From contig NZ_PEKX01000008.1 of NCBI RefSeq assembly GCF_002796985.1, forward strand, positions 248,001-312,000: a stretch of DNA of 64,000 bases, in the 5' to 3' direction. The stretch is from Pseudomonas sp. Lineage in GTDB: Bacteria; Pseudomonadota; Gammaproteobacteria; Pseudomonadales; Pseudomonadaceae. The notes under the pieces were generated by a model. It worked only from the letters and a program-made list of their open reading frames with translations, searched no databases and was not told the DNA's origin. This document shows positions 8,896-14,995 of this stretch, piece after piece; position 1 is the first letter of the stretch; each line of letters starts with the position of its first letter. The position numbers and the translations under genes are program-made.

Positions 8896-9642
8896 ATGAA
8901 CGAATTCAGGAAAGTCCGCCCCGCCACTTTCATGCGTCTGCGCCAGGAAGGGCGCACCGAGGAAGTGGCGCGCCGGCTGGTGGAGATGGTCGACCTCGGC
9001 CTCTACGCCGAGGGCGAGCAACTGCCCAGCGAAAGCGAGTTGGCGATGCAGTTCGGCGTCGCCACCGTGACCCTGCGCGACGCCCTGGCGGAGCTGCGCG
9101 AGCGCGGCGTGATCGAGACCCGGCGCGGACGCAACGGCGGCAGTTTCGTCTGCTCGCCGCAGCACACCTCCGAGGACGCCCTGCTGGGGCAACTGCGCCA
9201 GATGAGTGCACTGGAGCTGCGCGACCTTGGGGACGAACACGTCGCCATCGCCGGAGCGGCCGCGCGCCTCGCCGCGCAGCGCTCCACCTCCGATGAGCAG
9301 GCGCGCATCGCCCAATACCTGGATGCGCTGGCGAGCGCCACCACCCGGCAGGAACAGCGCCGCGCCGACGCGCGTTTCCATATCGAAATCGCTGTCGCCG
9401 CCCAATCCGTGCGCCTGACCCACGCGGAGACGCGCCTGCAGGCGGAAATCGGCGAATGGCTGTGGCTGCCGGTGGAAGGCTTCCCCGGCGCTGCGGCCAT
9501 CGAGCAGGAGCACCGCGCCATCCTCGAAGCGATCAGCGCCGGCGACTCGAACCTGGCCGGCGCGCTGGCCGAGGCCCATGTCACTCGCGGCATCAAGCGG
9601 CTGATCAACCTGCGCCTCAGCCTGCTGGCCGACGACGGCTGA
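8896..9642 (+). CDS. GntR-family regulator with FCD domain (FadR subfamily)
   Basis: A 248-residue regulator. The N-terminal winged helix-turn-helix (LPSESELAMQFGVATVTLRDALAELRERGVI, about residues 43-75) is followed by an all-helical FCD ligand domain with the metal-site histidines and aspartates of the family (ADARFHIEIA, EHRAILEAI, AEAHVTRGI). Members bind small carboxylates and usually repress a neighbouring gene. Being divergent from the aldehyde dehydrogenase makes that operon the likely target. The ATG at 8896 is chosen because it gives the family N-terminus; the upstream extension is atypical. Confidence 0.87.
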   Translation: MNEFRKVRPATFMRLRQEGRTEEVARRLVEMVDLGLYAEGEQLPSESELAMQFGVATVTLRDALAELRERGVIETRRGRNGGSFVCSPQHTSEDALLGQLRQMSALELRDLGDEHVAIAGAAARLAAQRSTSDEQARIAQYLDALASATTRQEQRRADARFHIEIAVAAQSVRLTHAETRLQAEIGEWLWLPVEGFPGAAAIEQEHRAILEAISAGDSNLAGALAEAHVTRGIKRLINLRLSLLADDG

Positions 9643-9761
9643 CTGGCACAGCGCTTGCTGCCTTCCCGGCGGGCGCATTCGAGCGTGCGCAGTGATTCAC
9701 CGAGCAGATACAGCGGGCCGCTCTGGTCCGATGGATAACAAGAACAGCGAGGCCCCCGGTC

Positions 9762-10517
9762 ATGTCCAGCGAGCAAACCACGGATGAACTCCAGTGCTGT
9801 GCCCAGCGCATCGACGCTTCCATCCGTAACGTTTTCCAGCGTCTCGACGAACTGGCCGGCGAGGTCGTAGCGATCTGGCGCACGCTGGCGGAGGAGGGCA
9901 AGCGCCCGTCCTCGAAGGACCTCGGGGCACTGCGCCCGCGCATCCAGCATGACCTTACCGATGACGGCACGCGCCTGCACGGCACCGGCGTGGTGATCGA
10001 GCCGGGCGAGCTGGCCGATCAGGAAATGTACCTGGAGTGGTGGTACCACGGCCGCGGCGACAAGGTCGTGCCCATGAGCCTGAACTTCAACCGGCGCAGC
10101 GAGAGCTTCTACAACTACCTCAACATGCCGTGGTTCTCCCGCCCGCGCGCCAGCGGCCAGCCTTCGGTGGTCGGGCCCTTCGTCGACCTCTACGGCACCG
10201 ACCTGTACATCCTCGCCTTCTCCGTGCCGATCCAGGTGGACGGCCGCTTCATCGGCGTAGCCGCCGCCGACATCGCCCTGCACGAGTTCGAAGGCGTGCT
10301 GCTGGGCAGCCTGATGCAGATGGGCCACGAAGCGCTGGTGGTGAATGGCGAAGGGCGTGTGGTCGCAGCGAATACCGCCAACTGGTTCACCGGCGACCTC
10401 GCCCGGCGCACGCTGGGCCGTGATGCGCAGGGGCGTGAGCAGGAGCTGGCGGCATCCTTCTCGCACTGGGCAGTCATTGAACGGCCGCTGAACCGCCGAC
10501 TGGCCGGCGCGGCCTGA
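9762..10517 (+). CDS. Free-standing Cache (PDC)-domain protein, predicted cytoplasmic
   Basis: This protein of 251 residues has one recognisable Cache/PDC sensory fold: an N-terminal helix (residues 10-40), then the ligand-pocket region YNYLNMPWFSRPRASGQPSV and the core GPFVDLYGTDLYILAFSVPI..GVAAADIAL. Cache domains normally sit outside the cell in chemoreceptors and kinases, but no signal peptide, membrane segment or output domain is visible. The C-terminal 70 residues (HEALVVNGEGRVVAANT) look like a second partial PAS/Cache repeat. It starts 119 bases after the regulator gene, perhaps a co-sensor for the same amine pathway. The fold call is good; the role is unknown. Confidence 0.7.
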   Translation: MSSEQTTDELQCCAQRIDASIRNVFQRLDELAGEVVAIWRTLAEEGKRPSSKDLGALRPRIQHDLTDDGTRLHGTGVVIEPGELADQEMYLEWWYHGRGDKVVPMSLNFNRRSESFYNYLNMPWFSRPRASGQPSVVGPFVDLYGTDLYILAFSVPIQVDGRFIGVAAADIALHEFEGVLLGSLMQMGHEALVVNGEGRVVAANTANWFTGDLARRTLGRDAQGREQELAASFSHWAVIERPLNRRLAGAA

Positions 10518-10578
10518 AGCTGCCAAACGCCGCGTAAACGGCTAGGCTAGGGCGGTTCCCTCATCGACGGATACCGCC

Positions 10579-11250
10579 ATGAGCCAGTCGCTCGACACCC
10601 TCTCTGATTTCGAACCCCTGAGTGCAGTGGATGCCCGCGTTCTCGGGTGCCTGATTGAAAAGCAGCTGACCACCCCCGAAGCCTACCCACTGACCCTCAA
10701 TGCCCTGGTTACCGCGTGCAACCAGAAGACCAGCCGTGACCCGGTGCTGAACCTCACCCCCGGCCAGGTCGGCCAATCCCTGCGCCACCTGGAAGGGCGC
10801 GAAATGACTCGCCTGGTCATGGGCAGCCGCGCCGACCGCTGGGAGCAGCGGCTGGACAAGGCGCTGGAACTGGTCAAGCCGCAGGTCATCCTGCTCGGCC
10901 TGCTGTTCCTGCGCGGCCCGCAGACCCTCAACGAACTGCTCACCCGCAGCCAGCGCATGCACGACTTCGACGACACCGAGGAAGTCCGCCACCAACTCGA
11001 ACGCCTCGCCGGCCGCGGTATGGCGATTCAGCTGGAGCGCCAGGCCGGCCAGCGCGAAGACCGCTACATGCACCTGCTGGGCACCGAGGAAGACCGCGAG
11101 GCGGCCATCGCCGCCAGCGGCAGCCGTGCTTCGAGCGAGCGCAGTGACGGCGGCAGCCACGACGAAGGCCGCCTGGTCGAACTGGAAGGTCGCATTGCTG
11201 ACCTTGAAGAACGCCTCGCCTTGCTGGAACTGGGCATCTCCCGAGACTGA
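10579..11250 (+). CDS. yceH: YceH family protein (UPF0502/DUF480)
   Basis: A 223-residue YceH family protein made of two winged-helix domains. It starts at the family hallmark LSAVDARVLGCLIEKQLTTPEAYPLTLNALVTACNQKTSRDPV (residues 14-55). The C-terminal tail ends in a short coiled coil (LVELEGRIADLEERLALLELG). DNA binding is suggested by fold, but no target is known. An imperfect hairpin without a T tract follows at 11265-11294. Confidence 0.9.
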   Translation: MSQSLDTLSDFEPLSAVDARVLGCLIEKQLTTPEAYPLTLNALVTACNQKTSRDPVLNLTPGQVGQSLRHLEGREMTRLVMGSRADRWEQRLDKALELVKPQVILLGLLFLRGPQTLNELLTRSQRMHDFDDTEEVRHQLERLAGRGMAIQLERQAGQREDRYMHLLGTEEDREAAIAASGSRASSERSDGGSHDEGRLVELEGRIADLEERLALLELGISRD

Positions 11251-11264
11251 ATCGGAAGATTCCT

Positions 11265-11294
11265 CTGACAGATCGACCAAGGTCGGTCTGTCAG
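11265..11294. terminator. Long hairpin after yceH
   Basis: Two 14-base arms, CTGACAGATCGACC and GGTCGGTCTGTCAG, pair with one G-T wobble. There is no T-run, so a terminator role is only possible. Confidence 0.45.
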
Positions 11295-11364
11295 ACTGCT
11301 AATCCAACGTTAAGATTTACCCTCGATAGTCAAGCTCGCCCCCGCTGTACCCGGAGTACCCCCC

Positions 11365-11667
11365 ATGAGTCGTAAACCCTCCCAGGCTCAGCTGACCGCC
11401 GTGCTCAGCCAGCTGACGGAAACCGACTTCAAATCCATCACCGATCTCAGTGGCCCGCGCGAAGCCAACCTCTATGCCATCCGCGAACTGTTCCGCCAAG
11501 GGCTGATCAAGGGCGTGCTGGTTGATGACCCCCTTGGGGCCAAGGATGAGGCTGGCCCGCTGCTGTGCAACGCCGAGCGTTTGCGCCTGCGTAAGCCTTG
11601 TGTCGAGGTGGTGATAGAGGCGCAGGCCGAACCGCTGATGCCACGGCTTGGGCTCCTGACGCTCTAG
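11365..11667 (+). CDS. Hypothetical protein, 100 aa
   Basis: A 100-residue protein that I do not recognise. It is soluble and predicted mainly helical in the N-terminal half (QAQLTAVLSQLTETDFKSITDL), with a possible winged-helix-like segment (ANLYAIRELFRQGLIKGVLV). GGAG precedes the ATG by 10 bases. It is the last chromosomal gene before the prophage and runs into the terminator at 11684. Confidence 0.6.
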   Translation: MSRKPSQAQLTAVLSQLTETDFKSITDLSGPREANLYAIRELFRQGLIKGVLVDDPLGAKDEAGPLLCNAERLRLRKPCVEVVIEAQAEPLMPRLGLLTL

Positions 11668-11683
11668 GCAAATCGCGGGGAAT

Positions 11684-11720
11684 AAAAAAGGCGCTGGGCT
11701 TGAGGCTCAGCGCCTTTTTT
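11684..11720. terminator. Strong bidirectional terminator, probably the original ssrA terminator
   Basis: The stem GGCGCTGGGC / GCTCAGCGCC (11690-11714, one G-T pair) is flanked by A6 and T6 tracts, so it works on both strands. It lies directly beyond the attL copy of the ssrA 3' end. Before the prophage entered, it would have been immediately downstream of ssrA on the minus strand. It now ends only the 11365-11667 gene. Confidence 0.85.
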
Positions 11721-11721
11721 C

Positions 11722-11756
11722 TTTGGATTTGGTGGAGCCGGGGGGATTTGAACCCC
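11722..11756. repeat. attL: 35-bp copy of the ssrA 3' end
   Basis: The 35 bases are identical to 20893-20927 and in the same orientation. They cover the T-arm and acceptor 3' strand of tmRNA plus 8 bases beyond the CCA end. Identity breaks on both sides (C versus G before, G versus C after). This is the duplicated core made by integration. Confidence 0.93.
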
Positions 11757-11767
11757 GCCAGTCAATC

Positions 11768-11855
11768 CGATAGCAACCGATAGATTTCGATAGCGCTAGT
11801 GTTTTCGCGGTCTTTCGCCGGATGCGTTCCGATAGCATTGCATTGCGTTCGATAG
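11768..11855. promoter_or_regulatory. Phased CGATAG repeats beside attL
   Basis: CGATAG occurs at 11768, 11778, 11788, 11830 and 11850. The first three are exactly 10 bp apart and the last two 20 bp apart. The array starts 11 bp inside attL. It is a candidate set of arm-type sites for the integrase or excisionase. A related GGATAG array lies at 18489-18534. Confidence 0.65.
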
Positions 11856-11878
11856 CGCTGTGGGCAACTTTTGGACAC

Positions 11879-12145
11879 TTACCAGTAGACGAAGGCTGCT
11901 GCTGTGGCGATCACAGCGAGTGCGAAAAGCACACCAAATGCAATGCTCTTTTGGCGATTGGCTCTTTTGGCCAGTTGGTTTCGAGCGGCCGCAATCACGT
12001 CAGCAGGAGGTACGTTCCGGGCTTTGGCCAGGTCTTCGGCGGATGCTGGCGGCTTCTTTCTGGTTGGCTTTTGGGGTGGCAGTGGCGGCAGTCCTTCACG
12101 CTTTCTGCTCTCTTCCTTGAACCAGTCCCTATCAATCAGTCCCAT
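11879..12145 (-). CDS. Prophage small protein with C-terminal membrane anchor
   Basis: An 88-residue protein that I do not recognise. The N-terminal part is charged and proline-rich (GLPPLPPQKPTRKKPPASAEDLAKARNV). It ends in one hydrophobic segment (SIAFGVLFALAVIATAAAFVYW), suggesting a cytoplasmic protein tethered to the inner membrane. It is transcribed leftward with the repressor, and its ATG overlaps the end of the preceding small ORF. A superinfection-exclusion or moron role is possible from position only. Confidence 0.6.
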   Translation of the reverse strand: MGLIDRDWFKEESRKREGLPPLPPQKPTRKKPPASAEDLAKARNVPPADVIAAARNQLAKRANRQKSIAFGVLFALAVIATAAAFVYW

Positions 12146-12318
12146 GATTCCACCTCTACTTCCTTCGTCGCGCGTCCGTGCGTTCGGGCAAACCAGCGCC
12201 TACCGACTTCCTTTGTGATTGCTATCCCGCGCTTGGATTGGACAAGTTTGTATTGGCCTCGTCGTACTCGGGGCTTGTCTGCCCAATTTCCGGGGCTATT
12301 TCTCCGCTGATCAACCAT
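12136..12318 (-). CDS. Possible prophage small basic protein overlapping the repressor gene
   Basis: A 60-residue, strongly basic ORF (RVRRGQYKLVQSKRGIAITKEVGRRWFARTHGRATKEVEVE). Its first 97 bases overlap the repressor gene in another frame, and its last 10 overlap the next gene, a coupling-like arrangement. The only usable start is the ATG at 12318, with no clear ribosome binding site. It would otherwise leave a 77-bp gap in the operon. Treat as tentative. Confidence 0.35.
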   Translation of the reverse strand: MVDQRRNSPGNWADKPRVRRGQYKLVQSKRGIAITKEVGRRWFARTHGRATKEVEVESWD

Positions 12319-12491
12319 AGGCGGTACGCCGGGAACATGGCTTGTAGAGCGTCTAGCTCTTCTGTGCTCATTCGAATATCCCGATAGCGCACGCTGTGCC
12401 AGCGCTGGAAGGCGATGTTGCTCTCTTTCACGAGGCGATCCATTCCCGCCTTAGATATTAGAGTTCTAGCTCTCGCCTGTATCGATTCCAT
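12222..12491 (-). CDS. Prophage C-type repressor (Pf repressor-like)
   Basis: An 89-residue DNA-binding protein with an N-terminal helix-turn-helix region (ARTLISKAGMDRLVKESNIAFQRWHSVRYRD). The tail FPAYRLWLISGEIAPEIGQTSPEYDEAN is typical of small inovirus and lambdoid-like repressors. It is transcribed away from the excisionase-like gene, with two palindromic operators between them. In Pf4 the equivalent repressor (Pf4r) maintains lysogeny and gives superinfection immunity. Role here is inferred from family look and position. Confidence 0.7.
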   Translation of the reverse strand: MESIQARARTLISKAGMDRLVKESNIAFQRWHSVRYRDIRMSTEELDALQAMFPAYRLWLISGEIAPEIGQTSPEYDEANTNLSNPSAG

Positions 12492-12509
12492 ATTGGTCTA
12501 AGTATTTTA

Positions 12510-12526
12510 AGTTAAATAATTGAACT
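12510..12526. promoter_or_regulatory. Operator 1, AGTTAAATAATTGAACT
   Basis: A 17-bp near-palindrome, 19 bp before the repressor start. It differs from operator 2 at only two positions. A TAAAAT-like -10 for the leftward repressor gene (minus strand, 12504-12509) directly abuts it, so bound repressor would block its own promoter. Confidence 0.65.
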
Positions 12527-12551
12527 GCCATGGCAGCTTGCTTACTATGTC

Positions 12552-12568
12552 AGTGAAATAATTTAACT
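12552..12568. promoter_or_regulatory. Operator 2, AGTGAAATAATTTAACT
   Basis: The second 17-bp near-palindrome lies 46 bp before the excisionase-like start. Its centre is 42 bp, or four helical turns, from that of operator 1. It overlaps the start of another perfect palindrome, CTGACGTCAG (12567-12576). The pair is placed to control both divergent genes. Confidence 0.65.
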
Positions 12569-12613
12569 GACGTCAGCCGATCTAGGTTGACAATAGATAG
12601 TGCAGGAAAGGCC

Positions 12614-12832
12614 ATGGAAACGAAAGGAATGACAGTTTCTTCGGATGTGCTCAAGGGAGCCCCAATGCTGATGCCGTGGCGGAAATTCGCGGCTTTTATT
12701 GGCATGTCTGAGGGGGTTGTTGAAGGGTGGATGCGTGTTGGGTACATCCCGCGCATCAAGATCGGCAACCGCGTCATGGTCAACGTCACTCTGCTGAATC
12801 AGCGTCTTCTTGATGGGGAGGCGTGTCTGTGA
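12614..12832 (+). CDS. Excisionase-like small winged-helix protein (XisF-like)
   Basis: A 72-residue protein with a MerR/AlpA-like winged helix (LMPWRKFAAFIGMSEGVVEGWMRVGYIPRIKIGNRVMVNVTLLNQRLL). This is the look of the Pf-phage excisionase XisF, encoded in the same divergent position to the repressor. XisF-type proteins drive excision and switch on replication. AGGAAAGG precedes the ATG at 12614, which is preferred to the TTG at 12587. Confidence 0.7.
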   Translation: METKGMTVSSDVLKGAPMLMPWRKFAAFIGMSEGVVEGWMRVGYIPRIKIGNRVMVNVTLLNQRLLDGEACL

Positions 12833-13041
12833 AGGCTTCTATTGCTCGCGTTGTCGTCACTGTTTCCGCTGTGGCGTTTCTGGCCTTGGTCGCTGCTCTT
12901 TTCCAGCAGGCGTATACCCAGTGTGATTCCCGCATGCGCTCCAGCGTAGGGCGTCCTGATATCGCTCTTGGCGCGTGCTGGATGTACGTCACTGCTGTTG
13001 ATCTGGCGACCTTCCCATTTCTCAAGGGGGAGGGGCTATGA
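12829..13041 (+). CDS. Prophage small membrane protein
   Basis: A 70-residue protein that starts at a GTG overlapping the previous stop (GTGA), with GGGGAG 9 bases upstream. It has one N-terminal hydrophobic segment (IARVVVTVSAVAFLALVAALF), which may act as membrane anchor or signal, and two cysteines beyond it. The tail (ALGACWMYVTAVDLATFPFL) is again hydrophobic. I do not recognise a family. An alternative GTG lies 6 bases upstream. Confidence 0.55.
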   Translation: MKASIARVVVTVSAVAFLALVAALFQQAYTQCDSRMRSSVGRPDIALGACWMYVTAVDLATFPFLKGEGL

Positions 13042-13044
13042 GCC

Positions 13045-13380
13045 ATGAGCGTCCTGTCTCGCTACCTGCACCAGCCGCACCCTTCGGGCTGCGATTGCTC
13101 TGTCTGTGCGTCCAGACTCGTGGCGGAAAGTCCTGTTTCCTCCCGGTTCACACAATGCACCGTATGCCGCCCTACGCGCGTATATCCGGTCGTTACCACG
13201 ATGGCTCGGGTGTGGGGCGTCTGGCGCTCGATCCACTCAACGTACCGGGTGGAACGGGGTTCTACCTGCGAGAAACACATGCCCGCCCGGCGTCCCCCGA
13301 AGTACTGGCACGTTGTGTACGACAGCGGCAAACCGACGCCCTTCGTCCCCGTGCACGAGCCATTCGAGTTGGTGAGCTGA
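13045..13380 (+). CDS. Prophage zinc-ribbon-like small protein
   Basis: A 111-residue basic protein. Cysteines are paired as CDCSVC (C16, C18, C21) and CTVC (C38, C41), giving two CxxC knuckles 16 residues apart, followed by a Trp/Arg-rich segment (MARVWGVWRSIHSTYRVERG). This pattern suggests a zinc ribbon that could bind nucleic acid. It overlaps an out-of-frame ORF (13038-13394) that lacks such features. Its function is unknown. Confidence 0.6.
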   Translation: MSVLSRYLHQPHPSGCDCSVCASRLVAESPVSSRFTQCTVCRPTRVYPVVTTMARVWGVWRSIHSTYRVERGSTCEKHMPARRPPKYWHVVYDSGKPTPFVPVHEPFELVS

Positions 13381-13383
13381 GCC

Positions 13384-13524
13384 ATGGTCTCTGACCCGAT
13401 CCCGCACCTGATCTTTTGGGGCGTTCTGCTGTTGTTCGGCTTCGCGGTACTCCGCTTTCATGCTCGCTACACCTTCTCACAGTGGGTAAGCCGGCACCGC
13501 TCTGATTCCAAGGCTGAGGACTAA
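13384..13524 (+). CDS. Prophage 46-aa single-span membrane protein
   Basis: A short gene of 46 residues that begins 3 bases after the previous stop. It has one membrane span (HLIFWGVLLLFGFAVLRF, residues 8-25) and a basic, then polar, C-terminus (RHRSDSKAED). The next gene starts 4 bases after its TAA, so it fits tightly in the operon. Its size and topology suit an inovirus minor coat or assembly protein; this is inference. Confidence 0.6.
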   Translation: MVSDPIPHLIFWGVLLLFGFAVLRFHARYTFSQWVSRHRSDSKAED

Positions 13525-13528
13525 CTGC

Positions 13529-13744
13529 ATGATTCCGCCCCGTCAAAAGCTCTCTGAGGACAAGGAACGCAGGTTCTATGTCTTCGCTCCAGCGTCCGTG
13601 GTGCTCGCTCTCCAGACGGAGGCGGTCGCTCGTGATACCGATGCGTGGAAGCTGGGCGGTGCGGTGATCGGTATGTGGGTAGCTGCCGGGTGCCCGGACA
13701 GCATTGTCGCTGCGCAAGCTGATGCGAAAGGTGAGCACCAATGA
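13529..13744 (+). CDS. Prophage hypothetical protein, 71 aa
   Basis: A 71-residue soluble protein that I do not recognise. GAGGA precedes its ATG by about 9 bases. The segment KERRFYVFAPASVVLALQTEAVARDTDAWKLGGAVIGMWV is a possible small DNA-binding or scaffold helix bundle. It ends just before the hairpin-rich tract. Confidence 0.55.
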   Translation: MIPPRQKLSEDKERRFYVFAPASVVLALQTEAVARDTDAWKLGGAVIGMWVAAGCPDSIVAAQADAKGEHQ

Positions 13745-14263
13745 TCCGCGCAGTGATCGGACGGCCCGGGGACGGTATGCGCCTAGAGTGTGGGCTCTCG
13801 CTCGGCTCCAAGGGCTTCATCGGAGCCGAGCGCCGGAGCCCGTGCACCGCTCTGGCTTGTGCCGTCCGGCCGGCACGGAATATCCCCGTCAAGGGCCGCG
13901 CTCCCGGCTCGTCGGAACAGCACCACCGTTCCGGCGAACGGAAGCACGGGCGAAGCGAACCCTTGATGGCTCCCCATCAAAACAGCCTCCGAGTCATAGG
14001 GGCGGGGGAAGCTCTATCCCCCCGGCCCTCTGACTCCCTGGCGAAGGGCGGGATGGTAAGGGCAGAGCCCTTACGACTTTGCTCTTGCTGCTGCGTTCCA
14101 AGGGCGCAGCCTTTGGTCCCCGAAGGGCCTCCCTAAAGAGCCACCGGCGTAGCCGGGCAACTTCAACACACGGTTTCAACAAGCACCGCTGAATAAGGCC
14201 AAGAGCCGAAGTTACAGCAGCGGGCTAACTCACGCCCAAAAAAGGCAAATCAGGAGAAACACC
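13745..14263. other. Hairpin-rich non-coding tract; candidate phage origin and packaging signal
   Basis: About 520 bases without a convincing gene but with many stems. Examples are an 11-bp stem at 13799-13832, GTGCCG/CGGCAC at 13859-13876, a 9-bp stem with one G-T pair at 13911-13937, GTAAGGG/CCCTTAC near 14055-14073 and an ACCGGCG/GCCGG element near 14143-14155. Filamentous phages keep both strand origins and the packaging hairpin in one such intergenic region. An ORF of 131 codons crosses it, but its Arg/Pro/Ser composition looks non-coding. Confidence 0.5.
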
Positions 14264-14671
14264 ATGTTCGATACCGCCAAGAGTGTCACCGAGATTTGGG
14301 TCACCAAGACCGATACCTACACCTCCACCAAGACCGGCGAAATCTACGCCAACGTGCAGGCGATCTCGGCGATTCCCGAAGGTGCCCGTGGTAACGCCAA
14401 GGGCTTCGAAATTACCGAGTATCCGATTGAGCCGAGCCTGCTCGATGAAATCGTCTTCAACGGCGCTCCGGTGCGCTGCAAGTTCGCCTCGGTGGTCCGC
14501 CCGACTCAAGACCGCTTCGGTCGCACGACTAACACCCAAGTTCTTGTGGAACTGCTGGAGCTGGATGGCAAATCCCTCGGCCAGCCGGCACCGCGTTCGG
14601 CTGCTCCCCAGCAAACCCAGCGCCCCGCCCAGCCTGCCGCCGAGAAACACGGCGACTCGGCCAAGAGCTAA
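14264..14671 (+). CDS. Prophage ssDNA-binding protein (gene V functional equivalent)
   Basis: A 135-residue protein with a beta-rich N-terminal domain (VTEIWVTKTDTYTSTKTGEIYANVQAISA) and a flexible Pro/Gln/Ala tail (QPAPRSAAPQQTQRPAQPAAEK). Inovirus single-stranded DNA-binding proteins, including that of Pf1, share this layout and lie at this position just before the small membrane proteins and coat gene. It would coat the replicated plus strand for packaging. A strong AGGAGA precedes the ATG. The call rests on position and composition. Confidence 0.65.
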   Translation: MFDTAKSVTEIWVTKTDTYTSTKTGEIYANVQAISAIPEGARGNAKGFEITEYPIEPSLLDEIVFNGAPVRCKFASVVRPTQDRFGRTTNTQVLVELLELDGKSLGQPAPRSAAPQQTQRPAQPAAEKHGDSAKS

Positions 14672-14686
14672 TTCGGGAGTAGCGCC

Positions 14687-14773
14687 ATGACTCGATACCT
14701 CTCCCTGTTCGCCGTGGGTCTTGCTGCTGGCTACGTCTGGGGCTGGATCGATGGTGCGGCGCGCTTCCTATGA
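14687..14773 (+). CDS. Prophage 28-aa membrane protein
   Basis: This 28-residue gene encodes MTRYLSLFAVGLAAGYVWGW followed by IDGAARFL, a single membrane span. GGGAG lies 9 bases upstream and its stop overlaps the next ATG (ATGA). A similar tiny protein occurs at this position in Pf phages, to my memory. It is a candidate minor virion tip protein. Confidence 0.6.
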   Translation: MTRYLSLFAVGLAAGYVWGWIDGAARFL

Positions 14774-14982
14774 ATTTCATCGCTTGCGACGGCAGTTGGG
14801 CTGTCAGCGCTGATGGCTCTGCCATCTGTACCGGCACCTTGCATGTCGTCACCAGCGAGGAAATGCAGAGCGAGTTCGGCTCTGCACTCACTTGGGATCA
14901 GGTTGCGGAACTGCGTGGCGAAGTCCTCGCGCTGTTCTGCATTGCCTTCGGCTTCTTGGTCCTGAAACGACTGCTCAAATAG
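14770..14982 (+). CDS. Prophage small membrane protein upstream of coat gene
   Basis: A 70-residue protein with a polar N-terminal half containing two cysteines (FIACDGSWAVSADGSAICTG). It ends in a C-terminal span and basic tail (EVLALFCIAFGFLVLKRLLK), the orientation of inovirus minor coat proteins. It is translationally coupled to the 28-aa gene and 13 bases ahead of the major coat gene. Confidence 0.7.
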   Translation: MNFIACDGSWAVSADGSAICTGTLHVVTSEEMQSEFGSALTWDQVAELRGEVLALFCIAFGFLVLKRLLK

Positions 14983-14995
14983 CGAGGTAACACCT

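Noticed and set aside
8593..9678. A long upstream extension of the aldehyde dehydrogenase frame
   Set aside because: It is antisense to the GntR regulator. The family N-terminus and GAGGAG place the start at 8592.
11722..11756. A tRNA-like 3' end at the left prophage border as an RNA gene
   Set aside because: Only the acceptor and T-arm strand is present, with no 5' half. It is the duplicated att core.
13038..13394. An alternative 118-codon ORF overlapping the CxxC protein
   Set aside because: It shares nearly the same span, but the 13045 frame has ordered cysteine pairs and ends 3 bases before the next gene. Only one of the two is likely real.
11757..13744. A toxin-antitoxin module in the prophage like that of Pf4
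   Set aside because: None of the small proteins resembles ParE/PhD, PfiT/PfiA or other families I can recognise.
13741..14136. A 131-codon ORF in the prophage, start overlapping the previous stop
   Set aside because: Its product is Arg/Pro/Ser/Gly-rich with cysteine clusters, lacks a ribosome site and crosses several strong hairpins. It fits a non-coding origin tract better, though the ATGA overlap leaves some doubt.
13745..14263. A CRISPR array or retron RNA in the hairpin-rich tract
   Set aside because: There are no regularly spaced direct repeats and no cas or reverse-transcriptase gene nearby.
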